Positions 51,503-61,012 of a stretch of DNA of 64,000 bases are shown here, one piece after another. Within the stretch, counting starts at the first letter, position 1. Each line of letters opens with the position of its first letter. Source of the DNA: Terrisporobacter vanillatitrophus. GTDB lineage: Bacteria; Bacillota; Clostridia; Peptostreptococcales; Peptostreptococcaceae. The stretch covers positions 1,798,001 through 1,862,000 of the forward strand of contig NZ_CP154625.1 of assembly GCF_051148895.1 (NCBI RefSeq), written 5' to 3'. The translations under genes and the position numbers were made by a program. The notes beneath the pieces are model-generated. The model was not told where the DNA came from and did not search any database. It saw nothing but the letters and a program-made list of their open reading frames with translations.

Positions 51503-52799
51503 AAATATGCTTGTTGAATTATTGTTCTTTAGAGAACATGAGTGTAAAGCTATAGAAGAATATTTAGAAGAAAAAGCATTAGAAGGGTGGATGTTATCTG
51601 ACATAAGGTGCGGACTTTTTATCTTTAAAAAATCACCACCAGCTAAGTACAAATTTGCAGTTGATAACTTTACTGATAATATTAAAATTGGTTCTGAACG
51701 GGAATATATAGAATACTGTGAAGCAGGGGGATGGACATATTTATGTTCAACTTTTGGCAAATATTTTGTATTTTATACCGAAGATGAAAACACAACACCT
51801 ATACAAACTGATGAAGAAATAGTAATAAAGAAAGTGCGAAAATCCATATTGATAAATATGATTTATTATATTTTTCTGGTTACTATGTTGGTATATAATT
51901 CTATATTTCAAAAAGGTTATTTGTTTTTCAGTGAAATATCAGACAATAATAGTTTATTTGTAATGATGGTTTTATTATTAATAGTATTTTTTTTAATATT
52001 CCAAACAATAAGAGATGGAATATGGTATTTTAAATCTAAAAAAGCCTTCAAGTTAGGAGAAAATATAAAGTATATTTCATATAAATCTTTTAAAATAAAG
52101 AATGCTTATGAGAATGTTGGTCTAAGTATGTGTATCCTTCTGATTTTAAATTTAATAGGTGATGAGATAAACAATTTAGCTTATATATATATGTCTATTC
52201 TTACATTTTTACTTATCATTTTTATTATTAAATTTATAAGCATAACATTATCAAAGTATAAGAAAGTAAGAAAAGTATTAGGTACTATCACATTTGCAGT
52301 GGGGTTATTTTTGTCTATAAATATTATTCTGACTGGAAAAAATATGGTAAATTATGTGCGTGACCCCAATAAGCCAGTAATTATGAGTATAAATGATTTT
52401 GAACATATTAAAATAAAAAATACTAATTTATATTATGCAAGATCAGAATCTTTCCTTGCTAGTAATTATAAATATTACTATGATGAATTTAATAATGTTG
52501 AATTTTATGACTATGTTTCTGACCCTAGTAAAGAATATTTTGATTATGAAATTTGTAAAAGTAAATATGAATGGGTATTAGATAAGATTTTCAATTCTTA
52601 TTTAAAATTTTATAAGTATCATGATTATGTTGAAGTAAAAGATAAGGACTGGGGTGCTATAAAAGTTTATAAAGACAATAAAGAAAAGAATGGGTATCTA
52701 CTTAGATATAAAGACAGAGTTATTTGCGTTTCAGGAAGTATAGATTTTACCAAAGAAAACAAAAAATTTATTAAAGATAAGTGCCTTAAATGGGAGTAA
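51489..52799 (+). CDS. DUF2812 membrane protein with extra C-terminal domain
   Basis: 436 residues from ATG 51489, 6 bases after GGGAGGAAA within the padR end; an in-frame upstream start exists but is unlikely. The DUF2812 domain (about 10-110) is followed by four helices, a fifth helix (VLGTITFAVGLFLSINIILT) and a 120-residue outer domain. That domain is related to the truncated protein at the window start (2-409). Confidence 0.87.
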   Translation: MRISKNMLVELLFFREHECKAIEEYLEEKALEGWMLSDIRCGLFIFKKSPPAKYKFAVDNFTDNIKIGSEREYIEYCEAGGWTYLCSTFGKYFVFYTEDENTTPIQTDEEIVIKKVRKSILINMIYYIFLVTMLVYNSIFQKGYLFFSEISDNNSLFVMMVLLLIVFFLIFQTIRDGIWYFKSKKAFKLGENIKYISYKSFKIKNAYENVGLSMCILLILNLIGDEINNLAYIYMSILTFLLIIFIIKFISITLSKYKKVRKVLGTITFAVGLFLSINIILTGKNMVNYVRDPNKPVIMSINDFEHIKIKNTNLYYARSESFLASNYKYYYDEFNNVEFYDYVSDPSKEYFDYEICKSKYEWVLDKIFNSYLKFYKYHDYVEVKDKDWGAIKVYKDNKEKNGYLLRYKDRVICVSGSIDFTKENKKFIKDKCLKWE

Positions 52800-52816
52800 A
52801 GAAAATAATAAAAATT

Positions 52817-52860
52817 AAAAAAGCCTGCAATACTATTTATTAGTAAAGCAGGCTTTTCAT
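52817..52860 (+). terminator. Rho-independent terminator
   Basis: AAAAGCCTGC / GCAGGCTTTT stem closing the PadR operon. Confidence 0.9.
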
Positions 52861-53038
52861 ATATTTTTGGACCTATATTTACCTAAATAAATAATTTATG
52901 AAGTATATTATAAAAGGAGTAATGAATATATCTATAGAAAATAATCATTAGCAGAAACATTTATAATCAGTCAAATCACATATTGATTAAATTTATATTT
53001 AATAAGTCGATTTAATCAAAGGAGAGGGGGATATATTT

Positions 53039-55000
53039 ATGGATCTGGCAGCGATGAGAAAAAACTGGGAATTATTCATTAATCATAATAAAATAGATAA
53101 GTCTGTACAGAAGAATGTGGCCATTTCATGGAGAAAATGTAAGAATAATAAGGTTGACCCTTATGGTGGAAGAGGTAAAATTGTAGACGAAGAAGTGTTT
53201 AAAAGTATAAAAGAAGAAAATAAATGGCTGCTTGACATTGCAATACCAATAATGAATAATCTACTACAAATAGTAAAAGACTCACATTTTTTACTTGTTT
53301 TAACTGATAGTTGTGGATATATTATAGAAACAATGGGTGATGAAACTATAAATAAAAAAGCAAAAGATTTGAAATTGGAACCGGGACAATTATGGACAGA
53401 TGAAATAGTTGGGAGTAATGCTATAGGAGTAGCTCTAGATCAAGATGTTGCTATACAAATGGCAGGTGCACAGCATTACTGTGAAGTGCAACATGGATGG
53501 ACTTGCTCCGCCACACCAATTCACGGAATAAATGGAGAAATAGTAGGATGTATAGATGTATCAGGTGATGCAAGAGATGTGTATTCACACTCTTTGGGAA
53601 TAGTAGTTGCTGCAGCCTTTGCAATTGAGAAAGAAATTAGACAAAAGCATAGTTTTGAAATAATGAAAACAGCTTTAGACGGAAGTTCAGATGGAATAAT
53701 TTTATTAGATAAGTTTTTCAAAAGTATTTGGATGAATAAATCAGGAGAAAAAATTTTAGAAGAAAATTTAAATGAACTTAATACATTAGATTTTAGAAAA
53801 ATTATAAATGATATTGATTGGGATAATGTTGCTTCGTGGAACACTAGAAAATCAAAGACTTTTAATGAATGTAGGATTAATTTAAATGATAAAATTTTGA
53901 ATTGCAGTGTTCATGTATCTACAATAATTACTGATGGAAAAGTAACAGGATATTCTATAGCATTAAAAAAGTTAGAACATTTATTAAAAACAGTAAACAA
54001 GGTTACAGGAAATCGTGCCACTTATACATTTGATGATATATATTTTACAGACCCAAATATGAAAAAGATAGTTCAGCTAGCAAAAAAGTATGCAAGGTAT
54101 GATGGTTGTATACTTATAGAAGGAGAAAGTGGCACAGGAAAAGAGTTATTTGCTCAATCAATACATAATGCCAGCAATAGATTTAATGGACCTTTTGTTG
54201 CAGTGAACTGTTCATCTTTACCAAGGGACTTAGTAGAAAGTGAATTATTTGGATATGAAAAAGGTGCATTTACAGGTGCTTTAAAAGAGGGCAATCCTGG
54301 CAAGTTTGAGCTAGCTAATCATGGTACTATATTTTTAGATGAAATTGGTGAAATGCCACTTGAATTTCAAGCTAAGTTGTTAAGAATAGTGCAAATGCAT
54401 AGAGTACAAAGATTAGGTGCAAATTATGAAAAAGAATTAGATATTAGAATAATAGTTGCGACAAATAGAAATTTAAGATTAGAGGTTGAGAAAAAAAGAT
54501 TTAGACAAGATTTATATTTTAGATTTAATGTATTGAAACTAGATATTCCGCCATTAAGAGAGAGACCAGATGATATTTGTTATTGTGCTGAAAAATTTCT
54601 AAATCATTTTAATGAAAGATATCCAGATCAAAAGAAATACATGAGTGCAGAGTTTTTGCAAAAGCTTGTGGAATATAACTGGCCAGGAAATATAAGAGAA
54701 CTTCAAAACTATATAGAAAGAGCATTTTATTTGTGTAACAGTAATATTATAGCTGGAGATGATTTTATTTACGATAATGAGAAAAATATGTCAAATAATC
54801 TCAATAATTCTCATAATAGAGAAACTTCCTTGGAACAGTTAGAATGTAAAAATATAAAAGATATACTAGATAAAACTAATGGAAATGTGGAGAAGGCAGC
54901 TAAAAGACTTGGAATTAGTAGAGCCTCTCTTTATAGACGCATAAAAAAATTTGAAATTGATGTTAAAAGAATAAAAGTTTCTCAAATGTTGAAACAATAA
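53039..55000 (+). CDS. acoR: Sigma-54-dependent activator of acetoin catabolism, AcoR
   Basis: 653 residues behind GGAGAGGGGG. N-terminal GAF-type sensor (WTDEIVGSNAIGVALDQ ... HYCEVQHGWTCSATPIHG is typical of AcoR), a PAS-like domain near 215-320, then the AAA+ domain with Walker A GESGTGKE, ESELFGYEKGAFTGA (sigma-54 contact loop GAFTGA) and FLDEIGEMPLEFQAKLLR. The Fis-type HTH at the end reads NVEKAAKRLGISRASLYRRIKK. The gene precedes the aco operon. Confidence 0.95.
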   Translation: MDLAAMRKNWELFINHNKIDKSVQKNVAISWRKCKNNKVDPYGGRGKIVDEEVFKSIKEENKWLLDIAIPIMNNLLQIVKDSHFLLVLTDSCGYIIETMGDETINKKAKDLKLEPGQLWTDEIVGSNAIGVALDQDVAIQMAGAQHYCEVQHGWTCSATPIHGINGEIVGCIDVSGDARDVYSHSLGIVVAAAFAIEKEIRQKHSFEIMKTALDGSSDGIILLDKFFKSIWMNKSGEKILEENLNELNTLDFRKIINDIDWDNVASWNTRKSKTFNECRINLNDKILNCSVHVSTIITDGKVTGYSIALKKLEHLLKTVNKVTGNRATYTFDDIYFTDPNMKKIVQLAKKYARYDGCILIEGESGTGKELFAQSIHNASNRFNGPFVAVNCSSLPRDLVESELFGYEKGAFTGALKEGNPGKFELANHGTIFLDEIGEMPLEFQAKLLRIVQMHRVQRLGANYEKELDIRIIVATNRNLRLEVEKKRFRQDLYFRFNVLKLDIPPLRERPDDICYCAEKFLNHFNERYPDQKKYMSAEFLQKLVEYNWPGNIRELQNYIERAFYLCNSNIIAGDDFIYDNEKNMSNNLNNSHNRETSLEQLECKNIKDILDKTNGNVEKAAKRLGISRASLYRRIKKFEIDVKRIKVSQMLKQ

Positions 55001-55041
55001 AATTCTCATAATTGAGAAAATATAACTATTATGATACAAGG

Positions 55042-55059
55042 TGATACAAATTTGTATCA
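55042..55059 (+). promoter_or_regulatory. Probable AcoR enhancer (upstream activating sequence)
   Basis: TGATACAAATTTGTATCA, a perfect 18-bp palindrome, with a TGATACAA half-site at 55032. It lies about 150 bases before the sigma-54 promoter, the normal enhancer distance. Confidence 0.7.
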
Positions 55060-55066
55060 AAATCGT

Positions 55067-55113
55067 AAAAAGATATGCTTGAGGTTATTACATTTCAAGC
55101 ATATCTTTTTTTA
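55067..55113 (+). terminator. Rho-independent terminator of acoR
   Basis: AAAAGATATGCTTGA / TCAAGCATATCTTTT with seven T, between the enhancer and the aco promoter. Confidence 0.92.
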
Positions 55114-55189
55114 TTTTGTTTTTGTGAATTTAGAAAAATCAACAACTTGAAGTAAATCTTCAACTATTTATAAATAAATATTTAAAAAC

Positions 55190-55205
55190 TGGCACGAGAG
55201 TTGCT
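55190..55205 (+). promoter_or_regulatory. Sigma-54 promoter (-24/-12) of the aco operon
   Basis: TGGCACGAGAGTTGCT matches the consensus TGGCAC-N5-TTGCT exactly, with GG and GC 10 bases apart. Confidence 0.93.
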
Positions 55206-55255
55206 TTAAATTTAATATGAAAACACAAATATAGTTTTCTGAGGGAGGGATAAAT

Positions 55256-55615
55256 ACGGGAAGATATATAATTGAGTTTGGTTTAGGCTTAGACTTTCAT
55301 GGGCAAGACGTGACAAATGCATGTATTAAAGCAGTGAAAGATGCCACATCTAAAAGTTGCCTTTGTGGACTATTAGAAATCCTAGACTTAAAAGATTTAG
55401 ACGAAAAGGTAGTTATTGATCTTACTTTAGCAGTAACAAAACCTGATGAGGTAGATAGTGAAAAAGTAGCTACATACTTACCTGTAGGAAAAGTTAATGT
55501 AAAAACTATACAGGGAGGAATGAAAGCACCAGGAATTTTTTTAGCAAAATTCAACGACAAGGATGAAAGTATTGAAGTAGCTTTGGCGTGTATTGAAGTA
55601 AATATTTTAGACTAA
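55256..55615 (+). CDS. Lin0512 family protein, first gene of the aco operon (non-AUG start)
   Basis: About 119 residues. The family core is RYIIEFGLGLDFHGQDVTNA followed by CIKAVKDA, which lies upstream of the only canonical start, GTG 55310. The frame is open back to 55235, and ACG at 55256 lies 6 bases after GGGAGGGA, so ACG is the best candidate (an ATG with one base change). Function of the family is unknown. It often accompanies acetoin dehydrogenase genes, I believe; here it is under the sigma-54 promoter. Confidence 0.8.
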   Translation, partial: TGRYIIEFGLGLDFHGQDVTNACIKAVKDATSKSCLCGLLEILDLKDLDEKVVIDLTLAVTKPDEVDSEKVATYLPVGKVNVKTIQGGMKAPGIFLAKFNDKDESIEVALACIEVNILD

Positions 55616-55654
55616 ATGTAAAATATTTATTAAAAAATAAGGGGGGATCTTTAA

Positions 55655-56641
55655 ATGGACATAAACAAGAATAATGTAGTTGAGATGTATACTTGTATGA
55701 AGAAAATAAGAGAATTTGAAATTACAGCTATGAACCTTTTTGCAGAAGGTAAAATACCAGGATTTGTACATTTATATATTGGGGAAGAAGCAGTAGCTAC
55801 TGGTGTATGCCAACATCTTAATAAAGATGACTATATTACAAGTACTCATCGTGGTCACGGGCATATGATTGCAAAAGGTGGAGACTTAAAATCAATGATG
55901 GCTGAGCTTTTTGGTAAAGCAACTGGATACTGCAAAGGGAAAGGTGGATCTATGCATATAGCAGATGCTTCAAAAGGTATACTTGGAGCTAATGGTATAG
56001 TAGGAGCAGGTCACAATATTGCGGTAGGAGCAGGATTATCTGCTAAATATAAAGGTAGCAATCAAGTATGTGTATGTTTCTTTGGTGATGCATCTACAAA
56101 TCAAGGGACTTTCCACGAAGCCTTAAATTTAGCAAGTATATGGAAACTTCCAGTAGTTTTTGTATGTGAAAATAACTATTATGGAATATCCATGAGTCAG
56201 GAAAGACATCAAAGTATAAAAGATATAGCAGATCGTGGTAATGCTTATGGAATACCTGGAATTGCAATAGATGGAAATGATGTATTTGCTGTTTATGAGG
56301 CAGTTGAAGAAGCTGTAAAACATGCAAGAGATGGCTATGGTCCTACATTAATAGAATGCAAGACTTATCGTCATCGTGGACATTTTGAAGGTGATCCAGG
56401 CACTTATAAACCAGCTGAAGAGCAAAAACAGTGGTTAGAAAAAGATCCTGTTAAAAGAATTATAAATTTCATGGTTGAGAATGACATTACAACTAAAGAA
56501 GAAATTAATAAAATAGATGAAAAAATTAATGAAGAAATAAAAGAGGCTATAAAATTTGCTATGGAAAGTCCTGAACCTAATTTAGAAAGTGCAGTGGAAG
56601 ATATTTACTCTGATATTATAGAGGAGGTGCGTGGAAGATGA
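55655..56641 (+). CDS. acoA: Acetoin dehydrogenase E1 component, alpha subunit
   Basis: 328 residues behind AAGGGGGGATC. TPP-binding motif GDASTNQGTFHEALNLA through KLPVVFVCENN (GD-x25-NN), plus HRGHGHMIAKGG and HRGHFEGDP. With AcoB it decarboxylates acetoin using thiamine diphosphate. It overlaps acoB by 4 bases. Confidence 0.93.
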   Translation: MDINKNNVVEMYTCMKKIREFEITAMNLFAEGKIPGFVHLYIGEEAVATGVCQHLNKDDYITSTHRGHGHMIAKGGDLKSMMAELFGKATGYCKGKGGSMHIADASKGILGANGIVGAGHNIAVGAGLSAKYKGSNQVCVCFFGDASTNQGTFHEALNLASIWKLPVVFVCENNYYGISMSQERHQSIKDIADRGNAYGIPGIAIDGNDVFAVYEAVEEAVKHARDGYGPTLIECKTYRHRGHFEGDPGTYKPAEEQKQWLEKDPVKRIINFMVENDITTKEEINKIDEKINEEIKEAIKFAMESPEPNLESAVEDIYSDIIEEVRGR

Positions 56642-57606
56642 GAAATATGACTTATGGTGAAGCAATAAGAGAAGGTATGAGCATACGTATGAGAGAGGAC
56701 AACAGTATAGTAGTATTTGGTGAAGATGTGGGAGCTTTTGGTGGATGTTTTGGTGTTACAGCTGGAATGTTTAATGAATTTGGAGCAGATAGAGTTAGAG
56801 ATACTCCTATTTCAGAAGGTGTAATTATAGGCTGTGCAGTAGGTGCAGCAGCTACAGGTCTTAAACCAATTGCAGAATTAATGTTTATGGATTTTTTAAC
56901 AGTAGGTATGGATCAATTAGTAAACCAAGCAGCAAAAATGAGATATATGTTTGGTGGGCGTATTTCTATGCCAATGGTAGTTCGTCTTCCTTCAGGAGCA
57001 GGAGTATCTGCAGCAGCTCAACATTCACAATCATTAGAAGCTTGGCTTACTCATGTTCCAGGGCTTAAAGTAGTATACCCTTCAACTCCACAAGATGCAT
57101 TAGGATTAATGTTATCAGCAATTGATGATGACAATCCAGTTATGTTTATAGAGCATAAAGCTATGTATGCAATGAAAGGTGATGTGGAAAGTTTTGAACC
57201 AATACCACTTGGTAAAGGCGATATTAAACGTAGTGGTGATGATATAACAATTATTGCTACAGGAAAAATGGTTCATGAAGCTTTAATAGCTGCGAAAGAA
57301 TTATCTAAGACGGGAATAGAGTGTGAAGTGTTAGATCCAAGAACACTTTATCCATTAGATAAAAAATTAATAGAAGAGTCTATTAACAAAACTAATAAGG
57401 TAGTTATTGTTACAGAGGAAGTTAAACGTGGTAGTTATGCAGGTGAAATTTCTGCCATAATAGCAGAAGAGTTATTTGATTTATTAGATGCACCAGTTGT
57501 TAGAATAGGCTCACTTAATACACCAATACCTTTTGCTACAGGACTTGAGCAATATGTATTACCTAATGCAAAAGATATAGTGGCAGAAATTAATAAAAAT
57601 TTTTAG
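56638..57606 (+). CDS. acoB: Acetoin dehydrogenase E1 component, beta subunit
   Basis: 322 residues. Transketolase-type pyrimidine domain (FGEDVGAFGGCFGVTAGM, DTPISEGVIIGCAVGAAATGLKPI) and C-terminal domain (LDPRTLYPLDKKLI). It completes the E1 heterotetramer with AcoA. Confidence 0.95.
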   Translation: MRNMTYGEAIREGMSIRMREDNSIVVFGEDVGAFGGCFGVTAGMFNEFGADRVRDTPISEGVIIGCAVGAAATGLKPIAELMFMDFLTVGMDQLVNQAAKMRYMFGGRISMPMVVRLPSGAGVSAAAQHSQSLEAWLTHVPGLKVVYPSTPQDALGLMLSAIDDDNPVMFIEHKAMYAMKGDVESFEPIPLGKGDIKRSGDDITIIATGKMVHEALIAAKELSKTGIECEVLDPRTLYPLDKKLIEESINKTNKVVIVTEEVKRGSYAGEISAIIAEELFDLLDAPVVRIGSLNTPIPFATGLEQYVLPNAKDIVAEINKNF

Positions 57607-57663
57607 ATTTCAATATTTAATACAAATTTTGAGTAAAGTGAATTAATAATGTTAGGGGAGGAG

Positions 57664-58668
57664 ATGCCAGTGTCATCAATTGGTATTATTGCAAATCCAG
57701 CATCTGGTAAAGATATAAGAAGATTGGTTTCTTATGCCACAGTTATAGATAACAATGAAAAAGTGAACATAGTAAAAAGGATAGTATTAGGGGCACAAGG
57801 CTTAGGTATAGATGAAATAATATTTATGCCAGATTATTTTCAAATAGGATATAAAGTGATAAATGAACTTGATTCTAAAGGAGTATTAAAAGCTAAATGT
57901 ATCATACTAGATATACCTATTAACTCATGTTCACAAGATTCCACTGTAGCCGCTCAACACATGGAAGCACTAAATGTGGGTTGCATTGTAGTATTAGGTG
58001 GTGATGGAACTAGTCGAGCTGTTGCAAAAGGTATTGTAAATACGCCTATATTACCTGTTTCAACAGGAACTAATAACGTATATCCGTCTATGATTGAGGG
58101 AACTGTTGTAGGAATGGCAGCGGCAGCAACATCTTTATTAGATGAAAAAGAGGAAACGTGTATAAAAGATAAATGTATAGAGTTATACGTTAACAATGAA
58201 AAGAAGGATATTGCTTTAATTGATGTAGTCATTTCCTCCGACATAGTATTGGGTTCTCGTGCTATTTGGGATACAAAGAGAATCAAATCTGTAACAGTAA
58301 CACGTTGCCATATAGCCAGTATAGGATTTTCTACTATAGCAGGAGCTATTGAAATAGTTACTCCAGAAGATAACTATGGTTACTGTGTAGAAGTAAATGA
58401 AAATGGGAATTCTTACTTAGTACCATTGGCAGCAGGAATGTTGCAAGAAATTAAGGTATGTAATAATAAAAGATGTATTTTAGATAGAGATTATAATTCT
58501 TATATAGAAGAAAATTGTATACTTGCTCTTGATGGTGAAAGAGAAATTCGCTTAAAAAAAGGAGATTTTTTAACTCTTAGAATAAGCAGAAGTGGACCTT
58601 ATAGAGTAAATACAAATAAAGTTTTAGAAATTGCACAAAAAAAGGGAATGTTTAAATTATTTATCTAA
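57664..58668 (+). CDS. acoX: AcoX-type ATP-NAD kinase-like protein
   Basis: 334 residues. The start could be ATG 57649, ATG 57664 or GTG 57670; GGGGAGGAG lies just before 57664, so 57664 or 57670 fit best. NAD-kinase fold: GIIANPASGKDIRRLV and VVLGGDGTSRAVAKG, later STGTNNV. AcoX is encoded in many acetoin operons, with unproven role. Confidence 0.85.
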   Translation: MPVSSIGIIANPASGKDIRRLVSYATVIDNNEKVNIVKRIVLGAQGLGIDEIIFMPDYFQIGYKVINELDSKGVLKAKCIILDIPINSCSQDSTVAAQHMEALNVGCIVVLGGDGTSRAVAKGIVNTPILPVSTGTNNVYPSMIEGTVVGMAAAATSLLDEKEETCIKDKCIELYVNNEKKDIALIDVVISSDIVLGSRAIWDTKRIKSVTVTRCHIASIGFSTIAGAIEIVTPEDNYGYCVEVNENGNSYLVPLAAGMLQEIKVCNNKRCILDRDYNSYIEENCILALDGEREIRLKKGDFLTLRISRSGPYRVNTNKVLEIAQKKGMFKLFI

Positions 58669-58690
58669 TATTCAAGGGGGAGGAGTACAA

Positions 58691-59842
58691 ATGGCAAATT
58701 TACTAGTTTTACCTAAACTAGGTTTAACAATGACAGAAGGAACAATAGGAACATGGTATGTGGAAGAGGGAGACTCAGTAGAAGAAGGAGATATACTATA
58801 CGAATTAGAAACAGATAAACTTGTTAATGAAATAGAAGCAAAAGAAGATGGAGTCATCCTTAAAATATTTGGGGAAACAGGAGATGTGTTACCTTGCTTA
58901 GCTCCAATAGCTATAATTGGAGAAGAAGGGGAAGATATAAGTGACTTAATCCCTAATGAAACAGAAGAAATAAAAGAAGAAAATAAGATAGAAGAAAAAG
59001 TAGTTGAAGAAAAATCAATAGAAAGAAGTGGAGTAGTAATAGCTTCACCTGCAGCTAAAAAGTTTGCAAAAGAAAACTCTATTGATATAAATGAAGTAAT
59101 AGGTACTGGTCCAAAGGGACGTATTGTATTAGAAGATGTGGAAAAATATATGAATAATAAGCCAGTTTCATCTCAAATAAAAGAAAAAGTAGTTTCTATG
59201 AGTCAAATGAGAAAAATAATTTCTAAGAGAATGAGTGAAAGTTGGAATACTTGTCCTGCAGTAACTTACGATATAAAAGTTGAACTAAGCAATATGTCTA
59301 AAATAAGAGATGAGTACAGAGAAAAAAATATAAAAGTTTCATATACTGATGTGTTAATTTACATGTTGGCACAAACTTTAGGACAATTTCCACTACTTAA
59401 TTCCTCTGTAGATGGAGAAAATATTATTTTAAAAGAAAATATAAATATAGGTGTAGCAGTAGCTACAGATGCTGGATTGTTAGTACCAGTAATTCAAGAT
59501 ACGGATAAGAAAAACATAGAAGAAATATCTTCTCAGTTAAAACAAATATCATCTAAGGCTAAAGATGGAAGCTTATCACCTGATTATCTAACAGGTGGAA
59601 CATTTACAATTACTAATTTAGGAATGTATGGAGTGGAAAGTTTTTCACCAATTATAAATTTACCTGAAGTTGCTATTTTAGGTATAGGAGCAATTAAAAA
59701 AGAAATAGTAGAAGTGGAAAATGGATTTGTATTTAAACCTTTTATGAAGTTATGTTTAAGTGCTGACCATAGAGTTATAGATGGTGCAGTAGCGGCACAA
59801 TTCCTTTCACAATTGAAATCTAATATAGAAAATATGAAATAG
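58691..59842 (+). CDS. acoC: Acetoin dehydrogenase E2 component (dihydrolipoamide acetyltransferase)
   Basis: 383 residues from ATG 58691, 7 bases after GGGGGAGGAG. An N-terminal lipoyl domain with the modified Lys in ELETDKLVNEIEA, an acidic linker (E/K-rich), a peripheral subunit-binding domain (ASPAAKKFAKENSIDINEVIGTGPKGRIVLEDVE) and the catalytic domain ending SADHRVIDGAVAAQFL. It moves the acetyl group to CoA. Confidence 0.95.
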   Translation: MANLLVLPKLGLTMTEGTIGTWYVEEGDSVEEGDILYELETDKLVNEIEAKEDGVILKIFGETGDVLPCLAPIAIIGEEGEDISDLIPNETEEIKEENKIEEKVVEEKSIERSGVVIASPAAKKFAKENSIDINEVIGTGPKGRIVLEDVEKYMNNKPVSSQIKEKVVSMSQMRKIISKRMSESWNTCPAVTYDIKVELSNMSKIRDEYREKNIKVSYTDVLIYMLAQTLGQFPLLNSSVDGENIILKENINIGVAVATDAGLLVPVIQDTDKKNIEEISSQLKQISSKAKDGSLSPDYLTGGTFTITNLGMYGVESFSPIINLPEVAILGIGAIKKEIVEVENGFVFKPFMKLCLSADHRVIDGAVAAQFLSQLKSNIENMK

Positions 59843-59868
59843 ATAAAAATATTTAGGGAGGATTAAAA

Positions 59869-60963
59869 ATGCCAAGAATAAAATTAATGAGAGCTCCGTT
59901 GAAATATCTTCAAGGTAAAGATGCTTTATTAAGCTTCTTTGAAGAAACCAAAGATCTTGGAAATAGCTATCTTTTTGTATGTTCTAATAGTGGATATAAA
60001 AATTGTTATGATAAAATTGAAAAAAGTTTTAATAGAGTAGATAATTATCGACAATATGAAATTTTTAATGGAGTAAGTTCTATTGGTGAAATAGATAAAA
60101 TGCGTAAAATAATACGTGAAAAAAATATAGAAGTTGTTGTTGGTGTGGGTGGTGGTTCTGCAATAGACACTGCTAAAGCTGCAGCTCATTATGAAAAATG
60201 TCCAGTTGTACTTATACCAACAGTTTGTGCTACAGATGCTCCATGTACAGGACTATCTGTAATATACAATAATGACCATTCTTTTAACAGCTACCTTTTC
60301 TATCCTAGAAATCCAGAATGTGTTATTGTAGATAGTGAAATTATTGCAAAAGCTCCTGTGGAATTTTTAGTATCAGGAATGGGGGATGCTTTAGCCACAT
60401 ATTTTGAAGCAAGGATATGCTATGCAGTGGATGCTCCTAGTTTAGAGAATGGAGGAATTACACGTTCTGCAATAGCTCTTTGTGAATTAGGATATAAATT
60501 ACTAAAAGAATATGGAGTTCAAGCAAAGATAGCTTGTGAAAATAATTTAGTTACTCCAGCATTAGATGCTATTATAGAAGCAAATACTTATTTAAGTGGT
60601 GTAGGTGCTGACAATGGTGGAATAGCTGTAGCGCATCCAGTTTATAATGGATTAACAGCTTTAGATGAATTTACTGGAATGCATGGTTCTTGTGTTGCAT
60701 TTGGAACTATAGTACAATTAGTCATTGAAGGTGCTCCAAAATCAGAAATTGAGGAAGTTATGGAGTTTTGCTATTCTGTAGGCCTTCCGATTACTTTAGG
60801 AGAAATGGGTGTTAAAGATAAAAGTAGGGTTATTATTGCAGCTGAGAAAGCTTGTGCACCAGGAGAGACGGTACACAATATGCCAGGGGATGTGATACCA
60901 CAACAACTATATGATGCTATTTTAGTAGCAGATGCTATGGGAGAAAAATATTTAAAAAAATAA
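59869..60963 (+). CDS. Iron-containing alcohol dehydrogenase, glycerol-dehydrogenase-like
   Basis: 364 residues behind TAGGGAGGA. NAD motif VVGVGGGSAIDTAKAAAHY, PTVCATDAPCTGLSV and metal ligands in DALATYFEARI, AHPVYNGL and MHGSCVAFG. As last gene of the aco operon it may interconvert acetoin and 2,3-butanediol or oxidise another diol; the substrate is inferred from context only. Not an E3 subunit. Confidence 0.88.
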   Translation: MPRIKLMRAPLKYLQGKDALLSFFEETKDLGNSYLFVCSNSGYKNCYDKIEKSFNRVDNYRQYEIFNGVSSIGEIDKMRKIIREKNIEVVVGVGGGSAIDTAKAAAHYEKCPVVLIPTVCATDAPCTGLSVIYNNDHSFNSYLFYPRNPECVIVDSEIIAKAPVEFLVSGMGDALATYFEARICYAVDAPSLENGGITRSAIALCELGYKLLKEYGVQAKIACENNLVTPALDAIIEANTYLSGVGADNGGIAVAHPVYNGLTALDEFTGMHGSCVAFGTIVQLVIEGAPKSEIEEVMEFCYSVGLPITLGEMGVKDKSRVIIAAEKACAPGETVHNMPGDVIPQQLYDAILVADAMGEKYLKK

Positions 60964-61012
60964 TACATTATAAAAAAATGTGAAAAATAATACATATTAA
61001 AAAAATAATGTA

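Noticed and set aside
59869..60963. Missing E3 subunit of the acetoin complex
   Set aside because: The protein has the iron-alcohol dehydrogenase fold and lacks the redox CxxxxC and two-dinucleotide pattern of dihydrolipoamide dehydrogenase.
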